NCBI GenBank assembly: GCA_036744635.1 | Contig: DAIOHQ010000097.1 | Location: forward strand, 1-16,262 | Reading direction: 5' to 3' | Length of the DNA stretch: 16,262 nucleotides | From: DAIOHQ01 sp036744635 | GTDB lineage: Bacteria; Planctomycetota; Phycisphaerae; Tepidisphaerales; Tepidisphaeraceae | Part shown: positions 1-6,372 of the stretch, in pieces | Numbering within the stretch: the first letter of the stretch is position 1 | How the letters are laid out: each line of letters opens with the position of its first letter | The notes under the pieces: generated by a model | Databases searched by the model: none | The model's input: the letters and a program-made list of their open reading frames with translations, nothing else | What the model was told of the DNA's origin: nothing | Translations under genes and position numbers: made by a program

Positions 1-1
1 C

Positions 2-142
2 CGTGTCTGGATTGGCTCCAAGGCCTTTCCAAAAGATGTGTGGAACAACGAGGCGTACTCGCAGACCTGTGGCTTACTGCGTCGCTACGCGGCACAGGTC
101 TCGGAGTACCGCGACCTGTGGCACCCGGAAATTTCAAACTGA
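2..142 (+). CDS. C-terminal end of an unrecognised protein (cut by window edge)
   Basis: An open frame runs from the window edge to a TGA at 140-142 and gives 46 residues. The sequence looks like a true protein end: mixed aromatic and charged residues (VWIGSKAF, then LLRRYAAQVSEYRDLWHPE), probably a helix followed by a short tail. It is in a different frame from a GTG-started alternative at position 3, whose product is Arg/Thr/Pro-rich and looks like a shadow. No motif allows a family call. The gene is followed by about 160 bases before the next start, so it is probably a separate transcription unit from the DUF2934 gene. Confidence 0.5.
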   Translation, partial: RVWIGSKAFPKDVWNNEAYSQTCGLLRRYAAQVSEYRDLWHPEISN

Positions 143-184
143 CCCATTGCCGAAGTTCCCGATGGGAATTTGTGGTCCCATAAC

Positions 185-211
185 TTGAGTTTCGCCGATG
201 TATCGTATAAA
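185..211 (+). promoter_or_regulatory. Candidate promoter of the DUF2934 gene
   Basis: TTGAGT at 185-190 and TATAAA at 206-211 resemble -35 and -10 hexamers. The 15-base spacing is shorter than the optimum. A start near 218 would give a leader of about 85 bases that begins with the hairpin at 225-249. No better pair is visible upstream of the gene. Confidence 0.35.
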
Positions 212-224
212 TCCTATGGAAGTC

Positions 225-249
225 GGGCGGTGCGGAAATTCCGCCGCCC
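225..249 (+). other. Hairpin in the DUF2934 leader
   Basis: GGGCGG at 225-230 pairs with CCGCCC at 244-249, and CGG pairs with CCG inside it, with a two-base bulge and an AAATT loop. No T-run follows on the + strand, so it is not an ordinary intrinsic terminator of the preceding gene. It lies near the 5' end of the predicted transcript and may be a stabilising or regulatory leader structure. The function is unknown. Confidence 0.3.
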
Positions 250-303
250 ATGACCGCAGATCCATGATGTTGTAGTTGTTTCATGTAGTGAAGGAGTATG
301 CAG

Positions 304-558
304 ATGGCCAAGAAGTTCAACACGGGGAATAAGCCTGTCGCCAAGAGCGCGCCCGCGCCCGCGCCCGCCAGGACGGTTACGGCAGTAACCAGCACGCCGG
401 TGCGCAACAGCGCCGTCCCCAAGACGCAGCCAACCGCGCGCAAAGACATCTCGCGGGAGATGATCGCCAGGCGCGCCTTTGAGATTTTCGCCTCCGGCAA
501 AGGCGGCAGCCAGGATGACAACTGGCACCGCGCCGAGCGCGAGCTGCGCGGGCTGTAA
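304..558 (+). CDS. DUF2934 small protein
   Basis: Predicted product of 84 residues. The first half is a basic, Ala/Pro/Thr-rich low-complexity arm (APAPAPART and similar). The second half, from about residue 47, fits the DUF2934 pattern: an Ile-x-x-x-Ala-aromatic-Glu helix (MIARRAFEIF), a Gly-rich turn, then a Trp and an AERELRGL end. DUF2934 has no established biochemical role. An ATG at 298 is also in frame, but AAGGAG at 291-296 is only one base from it and seven bases from the ATG at 304, so the later start is chosen. The gene stands alone, with a candidate promoter in front and a strong terminator behind. It could be a small DNA- or RNA-associated protein given the basic arm, but that is inference. 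Confidence 0.8.
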   Translation: MAKKFNTGNKPVAKSAPAPAPARTVTAVTSTPVRNSAVPKTQPTARKDISREMIARRAFEIFASGKGGSQDDNWHRAERELRGL

Positions 559-583
559 TGCTGAAAAACCAATTTCGGAACTC

Positions 584-609
584 GGGGCGGTCGCAAGATC
601 GCCCCTTTT
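584..609 (+). terminator. Intrinsic terminator of the DUF2934 gene
   Basis: A 9-bp stem (584-592 with 597-605, one G-T wobble) closes a GCAA tetraloop of the GNRA class and is followed directly by TTTT at 606-609. It lies 26 bases after the stop codon. Confidence 0.85.
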
Positions 610-652
610 GATGCGCTTTACCATCCGCCATTTCGCTGAACGATGAAACGAA

Positions 653-741
653 AACTGTCATCCTGAACCGTACTCGGTGAAGGATCTGGCCTGGAAGTGC
701 GAGACCAGATCCTTCGCGGAGTACCGCTCAGAATGACAGTT
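653..741. repeat. Imperfect inverted repeat of the scattered GTCATCCTGA type
   Basis: The arms 656-689 and 705-738 match at 29 of 34 positions as reverse complements, and three more outer base pairs extend the structure to 653-741. The 15-base centre is unpaired. Arm ends read TGTCATCCTGA and GAAGGATCTGG. Sequences of this kind (GTCATCCTGAGC...GAAGGATCT) occur as dispersed palindromic repeats in many bacterial genomes, from memory. It sits between two convergent transcription units, a usual place for REP-like elements. Confidence 0.7.
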
Positions 742-770
742 CCTCTTGATCGGTGCGATGCCTTGACGAA

Positions 771-3023
771 TCAGACAAATCCCCGCAGCAGCCGGCAGAG
801 CCAGTCGAGGGCGAGCACGGCCAGCAGCAGCAGCACCAGATAAAAATTCCCCCACAGGTCCATCGTGTGCGCCTGCTGAAACGTCACCGGATGCCCTGAG
901 TCCAGCGCCGGCCAGGTCGATCGGTCGGCCGGATTGATGCGGTGTCCGCCGGTGGCCGAAGCGAGGCGATCGAGGAACGCGATATCGTTGGCTTTGTGCG
1001 CCAGCTCATCCGGAGCTGGGTCCACGTCGATGCTTGTGGCGGTATCCGCGGTGGCCTTCTTATCTGCCAGCGAGCTGGCGGCGATCTGATATCGCCCCGG
1101 GGCGGCCGCCTGGAAATCCGCGCGAAAGACATTTGGCTGATCGGAGTCGGCCGTCAACATCAACGGCAATTCCTTGCCATCGGGCAGCGTCACGTTAGCG
1201 GCCAGCTCGGTGTGCTCACCGCCGCGATCGGAATCCAGTTCCGCCCGCAGATGGACCATTTGCCCGGCCGTGTATTTCGTCTTGTCCGGCTGCAGCCACA
1301 AGTTGCTCGCCCCCCCAACCCATCGGTTGGGTGCCAGCGCCCGCAGCGCCTGCTGCCAGAATATCTTGTAAGGTGTGTTGCCCGACTCGCTCAGCCGTCC
1401 CAGGGTCTGCCACTTCCAAAGCGTGTCGGTGCCTACGAACAGCACCCGCCCCCGCCCCACCGGCTGCTCGGCGAGCACAATCAGATTACCGAAGGCATTT
1501 TTCTGCTCGGCCGCCTCCAAGAGAATGGTCGCCGCCGGCCGCTTGCGAAGCGGCGGGTAGATCTGATCCATGGTCGGAAGCTCCGCCCAGTTCACCGCTT
1601 CCCCGCCGCCGGGAGCATAGAACAACGGCGATGATGCCGCCTCAGCGGTGGGCTGCACGACAATGGCGCCGGCCACGGGTTTGTTCGACTCCGCCGTCAA
1701 TTCCACAGGCAGCAGCGAATCCAGCTCCGGAATTTCCGCCAAATGCGCCAGGTTCGGCCCCGCGATCACCACCAGCGACTTGCCGCGCTCCGTGACCATG
1801 TGATGGATCGCCGCCGCCAGTCCGGCCGGCCAGCGCTGCGGCTTGACGTCGCCAAGCATGATAATGTCGAACCACTCCAATTCCGCCCGCGACTGCGGGA
1901 AGCTGGCCAGCTTTGCCGACTGATCCGGCTCGGAAAACTGCATGCGGATGCCCGACCCACGCGGAAGAAATGCGCCAAACGAGAAATTCGGATCGTCTTC
2001 TAAAACGCGCCGCAGATACTTGAATTCCCAGCGCCAGGCATCATCCAGCACCAGGACCTGATTATTCCGGCCGACGACATCCACCGGCAGTTCAAAGGGC
2101 CTGGCGGAAATCTTCATATCCGTCGAGGAGACCTTGATCGCGAACTGTTTCACGCCGGCAACTGTCGGCCGATAGGCCATGGTCACTTGCTTTTCAAGTT
2201 CGTTACCGTCGAATGTCAACTCCTGCGTGACCACTGGCTGATCAGCTTCTGTCAACGTGATGGTGAGCGGCCCGGTGATGGTTCCCTCGCGGCGGATGGT
2301 GGCGCGCAGGCGATATTCCGATCCCAGCAGCACGTGCCGCGGACTTTGCACCATGGCGATCGCAACATTCGACGCCGGTATCGCATCCACCACATCCGGC
2401 GGCGCCAGCGTAAACACCGGCCGGCCAAGCTCGCGCGCCGTATCCAATGCGCTGCGCGGGCCGCGGTCGTTGCCATCGCTCACCACCACCAGCGTGGCGG
2501 GAACGGAAGTGCCGGACGGCAGGCCCGAAACGCCCTGCCCCCCCTGCTGATACATTGTCCAGGCGGTGTCGAGACTGTCGGCAAGGTTGGTCGAATCACC
2601 GACTGCCTTCAGATTGTTTAGATCCGCAGGCGCCACCGGCCGGGCGTCGCCGTCGAACGCATAGAAGTGAACGACCGCCGACTTTTCCAGCGCCGCCAGC
2701 AATCCACTGCTGCGCATCGATGCGATCGAGCGCTGCAGGCGGGACGATTCAGCGCTGCCCGTGTCGCCCATCGAGCGCGAAGTATCGAGCAATACCAGCA
2801 CATCGCCCCAGCGCTGCACATCGCGCGTATAGCAGAGCGCCGGCCGCAGCAGGCACAGCACCAGGACCGCCACCGCGATCACTCGCAGAATCGCAAGATA
2901 AGCGATCCACCGCGCCGGCACGTTCTTGCGGGAGAGCACGATGCTCCCCTGCGCCAACAGCGCCAGCAGCGCCGCCGCCAGCAGCGCGATCAGCCAAGCA
3001 GCAAAAACCGGGGAAAAAGTCAT
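771..3023 (-). CDS. Membrane-anchored VWA protein with glutamine-amidotransferase-like region
   Basis: Predicted product of 750 residues. Two N-terminal membrane segments (about 5-28 and 39-62) precede a von Willebrand factor A domain with a complete metal site: D80-x-S82-x-S84 (LLDTSRSM), a Thr near 145 (STNLADSL) and the SDG loop at 182-184. A beta-rich middle part and a class-I glutamine-amidotransferase-like fold (PF07090 style, with the GRVLFVGTDTLWKW segment) follow, and a C-terminal membrane helix (near 723-742) ends the protein. This layout is common in planctomycetes near MoxR ATPases and DUF58 proteins; the molecular role is not established. The start at 3023 has only a weak GAG-type ribosome site. 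It is the last gene of the leftward three-gene set, 130 bases after the BatA-type gene, and that gap is filled largely by a heptad repeat tract. Confidence 0.85.
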   Translation of the reverse strand: MTFSPVFAAWLIALLAAALLALLAQGSIVLSRKNVPARWIAYLAILRVIAVAVLVLCLLRPALCYTRDVQRWGDVLVLLDTSRSMGDTGSAESSRLQRSIASMRSSGLLAALEKSAVVHFYAFDGDARPVAPADLNNLKAVGDSTNLADSLDTAWTMYQQGGQGVSGLPSGTSVPATLVVVSDGNDRGPRSALDTARELGRPVFTLAPPDVVDAIPASNVAIAMVQSPRHVLLGSEYRLRATIRREGTITGPLTITLTEADQPVVTQELTFDGNELEKQVTMAYRPTVAGVKQFAIKVSSTDMKISARPFELPVDVVGRNNQVLVLDDAWRWEFKYLRRVLEDDPNFSFGAFLPRGSGIRMQFSEPDQSAKLASFPQSRAELEWFDIIMLGDVKPQRWPAGLAAAIHHMVTERGKSLVVIAGPNLAHLAEIPELDSLLPVELTAESNKPVAGAIVVQPTAEAASSPLFYAPGGGEAVNWAELPTMDQIYPPLRKRPAATILLEAAEQKNAFGNLIVLAEQPVGRGRVLFVGTDTLWKWQTLGRLSESGNTPYKIFWQQALRALAPNRWVGGASNLWLQPDKTKYTAGQMVHLRAELDSDRGGEHTELAANVTLPDGKELPLMLTADSDQPNVFRADFQAAAPGRYQIAASSLADKKATADTATSIDVDPAPDELAHKANDIAFLDRLASATGGHRINPADRSTWPALDSGHPVTFQQAHTMDLWGNFYLVLLLLAVLALDWLCRLLRGFV

Positions 3024-3079
3024 TGCTTACACTCGTTGGCGGTGCTTGGTAGACAGCGGACCATCGGCGGCAGTTTATC

Positions 3080-3135
3080 GTCCGTTGTCCGTTGCCCGCT
3101 GTTCTGCATTTTGCATTCTGCGTTTTGCATTTTCT
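3080..3135. repeat. Tandem heptanucleotide tract (8 units)
   Basis: Eight consecutive 7-base units in one register: GTCCGTT twice, then GCCCGCT, GTTCTGC, ATTTTGC, ATTCTGC, GTTTTGC and ATTTTCT. The unit changes from GTCCGTT to ATTYTGC along the tract while the period is kept. It fills much of the spacer between the BatA-type gene and the VWA gene. Confidence 0.75.
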
Positions 3136-3153
3136 TCCACTGCTGGCTGCCGC

Positions 3154-5424
3154 CTATCCAGCAATCATCACCTCGCCCGCCGGCTGTGCCCCAATCCCTC
3201 GGCCGGGCTTGAAGAAACCCTGCTGTGCCACCACCGATCCCGTCGCCACCGTCGGGTTCACCTTCGGGCACAGCCAGTGTACGAAAAACATCTCGGCCAG
3301 CAGAAACACGCAGGCGGCCAGGATCATCCACGGATCGAGCGACACCCGCCGCCCGGCCACCGCCAGCACCTCATCGGCCGAGCGCGGGTGGATGATCTTT
3401 AGATCCGTTCCGCCCCACCACGCCCGCAGCGTCTTCTCATCCGCCCGCGCCAGCCGGGTGTCCGACTCACCATTCTGTACGACCAGGGGGAATGATTCGT
3501 GACCATTGCTGCCGTCATAATCAACCTGATAAATGCCGCCCTGTGCCAGCGGCTTAAGCTGCAGCATGGCCCGCCCCGCCGACATCACCGGCGTCGGGTG
3601 CAACATCTGCCCCGACGGCGGCTTTATCGAAACCGCCGTATCGGCCGTCGCGTTGGGCAATGGAAGGGCAATCGGCATCCCGGCGGTAAACACGCCATGC
3701 CGCGCCGGCCCACCAAGATAATCCAGCATCCGATCCACCAGCGGAACGAAGCTCCGCCGCCGCGGCAGGTCGCTGGTCAGGTCATTGGCGGTGAAATTCA
3801 GCACCAGCACCCGCCCGTTGCCGACGCGCTGATCGAGCACCGCCGGCACATCATTCACCTTCGCCAGCACCCGCGCATCGCCCGCACCCGCGCCGGCGTC
3901 CAGCGTCAATGGCCGAATCGCCTTGAACTGCGCCTGTCCCAGATCGCCGAAGACCGGATCGAGCAGCCCATTGAACAGTGGGTGGCGCTGCTGAATGTTG
4001 CTCATCCGCGCCAGTCCATCCGGAGCGTTGGTGGCGATTTCATCCTGCATTGCCGCCGGCAGCAACGAGTCGGCCGGATGCAGGGCATCGTGCAGGCGGG
4101 TGTTGTAAAAATCCGCATCCAGCGCCGGGCCGAGAAATATCGCCAGCCCCGCCCCCGCCTTCACCCGCTGCTGCAATGCCCGGAGATTGTCATCGGAAAG
4201 TTTGGGAGCCTCTACCAGAACGATCACATCCGCCTGGGCAATTTCGTTGGTCAAGATCGCCGTGGCGGGCTTGCGCGCCACGCGGATCGTACCCGGCGCC
4301 GAATAACTGAGTGCATCCAGCGCTGACCGAAGATGAAACGATGGCTGAACCTGTTCCGCCGCCGTCGATTCCGGCAGGGGGGGCTCGATCAGCAGCACGT
4401 TCATCGCCCCCGCCGCGTCCAGGTTCACCCATGCCACATCATCCGCCGGCAGCGCATCGGCCGGCTCCAGCCGAACCTCCGCCGCCTTGTTCTTCAACTC
4501 CAGGTCAGACGGCAAATCAAAATCCACCTGGGCGATTCCATCGGCAGGCACCTCAACTGACTTGGAAACATCCGTACCCGCGGCCAGACCGCTTAGCCGT
4601 GCCAAGCGCACGGTGCGATGTTGCGGTTCATTCCCCACCGCCCCCACCTGCACGCGAATCGCCCGCCGCTGTCCATCGGGCGACTGAATCAGCCGCGCAC
4701 CCGCGATCCAGGCGTTATGCACCGCCGCCGGGCCTACATCGACGATGTTCACGTGCACCCGCGGGTTGCCTTGCGCCACAAACTTCGCCACCGGCGCCTG
4801 CGACCAGTTGCGGGCGCGGTTGGCGGTGATGAAATACAGTTCGGTCGTCGCATCCGGCCGACCATCGCCGATCATCGGCCGCACCAGGCGCAGGGCATCT
4901 GCCAGGTTTGCCGAGGCCGGCTCAACAGCGGCGTTCTTCAGCCGGGCGAGCTGAGCGCTGGCGTCACTGGCTAAGGGCGAGAGCGTCTGCATCCTGCTCC
5001 CGGCCAGCAAGATCGCCGTCCGATCCCCGGCCCCCCCGCTGCCACCGCCCCGCGCCACGATTCCTTCGGCCACGCGCTTGCCGGTCTCGATCGGCCGCGG
5101 CTGATCGTCCGCGCGATAGTCCATCGCGCTGCCCACGTCCAGGATCACAAATCGGTCGGTCTTGGAACTGGAGACATTGAACGAGAGGATCGGCCTGGCC
5201 AGCGCCAGCACCAGAAAGGTTACGAATGCCGCCCGCAGCAAGAACAGCAGCACCTGATGCCAGCGAATCCGCCGCGAGATGCGATGCTGGCTCGCCCGCA
5301 GCCAGCGCAGGCTGCTGAACGGCGTCTGCCGCACCTTGCGCGGCTTAAAGATATGCAGCAGAATGGGAATGCTCAGCAGCGCGAGTCCAAGCAGTGCGGC
5401 GGGCGTGAGGAAGGCGAAAGACAT
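3154..5424 (-). CDS. BatA-type membrane protein with degenerate VWA domain
   Basis: Predicted product of 756 residues from the ATG at 5424. A start at 5544 would add 40 Arg/Pro-rich residues unlike the family, while MSFAFLTPAALLGLA is the typical BatA N-terminus (double-transmembrane anchor, PF07584/TIGR02226). Membrane segments lie near 5-25 and 57-79, with the basic FKPRKVRQTPFSSLRWL linker between. A VWA-like domain follows, but its metal site is degraded: D96-V-G98-S-A100 instead of DxSxS, and FITANRA where SDG is expected. A GATase-like region (from about residue 300) and a C-terminal membrane helix (DPWMILAACVFLL) follow. It probably works as the non-metal-binding partner of the next gene's product in a membrane complex; that is inference. 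No strong ribosome site is visible; the upstream gene ends 61 bases before. Confidence 0.85.
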   Translation of the reverse strand: MSFAFLTPAALLGLALLSIPILLHIFKPRKVRQTPFSSLRWLRASQHRISRRIRWHQVLLFLLRAAFVTFLVLALARPILSFNVSSSKTDRFVILDVGSAMDYRADDQPRPIETGKRVAEGIVARGGGSGGAGDRTAILLAGSRMQTLSPLASDASAQLARLKNAAVEPASANLADALRLVRPMIGDGRPDATTELYFITANRARNWSQAPVAKFVAQGNPRVHVNIVDVGPAAVHNAWIAGARLIQSPDGQRRAIRVQVGAVGNEPQHRTVRLARLSGLAAGTDVSKSVEVPADGIAQVDFDLPSDLELKNKAAEVRLEPADALPADDVAWVNLDAAGAMNVLLIEPPLPESTAAEQVQPSFHLRSALDALSYSAPGTIRVARKPATAILTNEIAQADVIVLVEAPKLSDDNLRALQQRVKAGAGLAIFLGPALDADFYNTRLHDALHPADSLLPAAMQDEIATNAPDGLARMSNIQQRHPLFNGLLDPVFGDLGQAQFKAIRPLTLDAGAGAGDARVLAKVNDVPAVLDQRVGNGRVLVLNFTANDLTSDLPRRRSFVPLVDRMLDYLGGPARHGVFTAGMPIALPLPNATADTAVSIKPPSGQMLHPTPVMSAGRAMLQLKPLAQGGIYQVDYDGSNGHESFPLVVQNGESDTRLARADEKTLRAWWGGTDLKIIHPRSADEVLAVAGRRVSLDPWMILAACVFLLAEMFFVHWLCPKVNPTVATGSVVAQQGFFKPGRGIGAQPAGEVMIAG

Positions 5425-5485
5425 CGGCAATCTAGGTACACGATTGCCTTGGCGATGTTGACGATGTGCGGTTGAATTGCGGGGA

Positions 5486-6208
5486 TCAGGTACTCGGCGA
5501 AGATGCGTCGGACTCCTGGACTTTCCCAGAACCCGCACCCGCACCCAGCCGCCATTGCACCACCGCCCCGAGGGCCGTCAGCCCCAACAGCACCGTCGCC
5601 TGCGCCCAGTTCTCCGCCGGCAGCATCGCGATCCAGCCCGGCCTGCCCCATTGCACCGCCGCCAGCCCCAATCCGCACATAAGCGACACCCCCACCAAAC
5701 TATAGAGCATCACCACTGCCACCCGCGGCCAAAGCAGCGCCGCCGCCAGCCCGCTCACCAGCGCCCCCGCGCACGCGAACGGCAGCACCCGCGTCAGATC
5801 TCCCGGCAGACCAGCCCACCAACCGCCCCATCCGCCGTCGGCAATTGCGCTCCAGTCGATCTGGCAGCCCGCGCCTAATGTCACCCAGCACCCCAGAGCC
5901 GCCCATACCGCCAGCGTCCCGCCCAGACCAAGTCCAATCCACATCCGGTGCAGCCCGTAACCCGCGATCCCCAGCACGATTGCGCCGCCCACCGCCGGGC
6001 CGGCGCCGCTGATTCCCCATCCACACCAGCGCGGCAGCAGCATTCCAACAATCGCTCCCACCAGCACCGCCAGCAGCGTCACGATCCCCCGGCTGAACCG
6101 CGACCCGCACAGCCACAGCCCCGCCCCTATAAGCGTGCCCCCCACCCCCGCCGCCAGCGCCCAGCGTGCGGGATCCTTCGGCAACAAGATCAAGAGTTCC
6201 TTCACCAT
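5486..6208 (-). CDS. Polytopic membrane protein of unknown function
   Basis: Predicted product of 240 residues with about seven hydrophobic segments (near 17-35, 40-58, 70-86, 90-112, 141-160, 163-185 and 203-222) and many Gly, Ala and Trp. The short hydrophilic tail ends GKVQESDASSPST. The alternating short loops and Gly-rich helices recall DUF4203/TMEM198-like proteins, but the match is only by eye. The start at 6208 is chosen because GAGG lies seven bases upstream; an in-frame start at 6274 would lie within the large palindrome of the promoter region. It is the first visible gene of the leftward operon with the BatA-type and VWA genes, which suggests a role with that membrane complex. Confidence 0.75.
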   Translation of the reverse strand: MVKELLILLPKDPARWALAAGVGGTLIGAGLWLCGSRFSRGIVTLLAVLVGAIVGMLLPRWCGWGISGAGPAVGGAIVLGIAGYGLHRMWIGLGLGGTLAVWAALGCWVTLGAGCQIDWSAIADGGWGGWWAGLPGDLTRVLPFACAGALVSGLAAALLWPRVAVVMLYSLVGVSLMCGLGLAAVQWGRPGWIAMLPAENWAQATVLLGLTALGAVVQWRLGAGAGSGKVQESDASSPST

Positions 6209-6252
6209 GCCATCACCTCTCGCCATCATCGGCGGAACGGGGAGATTTTCTT

Positions 6253-6284
6253 GTGTCGATTGTTGTTGCAACAATGATCGACAC
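6253..6284. promoter_or_regulatory. 32-bp palindrome, probable operator between divergent genes
   Basis: The half-sites GTGTCGAT and ATCGACAC flank a perfect 12-bp core TTGTTGCAACAA; overall 14 of 16 symmetric positions pair. The centre of symmetry is between 6268 and 6269. A second perfect 10-bp palindrome, ACGAATTCGT, lies two bases further at 6286-6295. The position, 45 bases from the leftward start and 88 bases from the rightward start, is typical of a dimeric repressor or activator site. No regulator gene is in the window, and the protein family cannot be told from the site alone. No T-run follows, so it is not a terminator. Confidence 0.6.
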
Positions 6285-6372
6285 CACGAATTCGTCTCAT
6301 TGGGGGTTTAGTCACTCGCGCCCATCAGGTACGATATTCCGCTGCTACCTCAGCCTCGGAAGGAATCAACCC

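Noticed and set aside
3..188. GTG-started 61-residue frame at the left edge
   Set aside because: The Arg/Thr-rich product is not protein-like, and the overlapping frame ending at 142 reads far better.
3499..4326. 275-codon open frame on the + strand
   Set aside because: It is antisense to the BatA-type gene, with a His/Arg/Gln-rich product; a shadow.
5425..5544. N-terminal extension of the BatA-type gene
   Set aside because: The extra 40 residues are Arg/Pro-rich and would overlap the end of the upstream gene; the family start MSFAFLTP is at 5424.
6300..6335. Promoter of the rhamnosidase operon (TTGGGG or TTTAGT with TACGAT)
   Set aside because: The first pair has a 24-base gap and the second a poor -35, so neither could be supported.
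6166..6372. N-terminal extension of the rhamnosidase gene to 6166
   Set aside because: It would cross the palindromic operator and overlap the divergent gene start; the ATG at 6373 has a good ribosome site and the protein begins there like its family.
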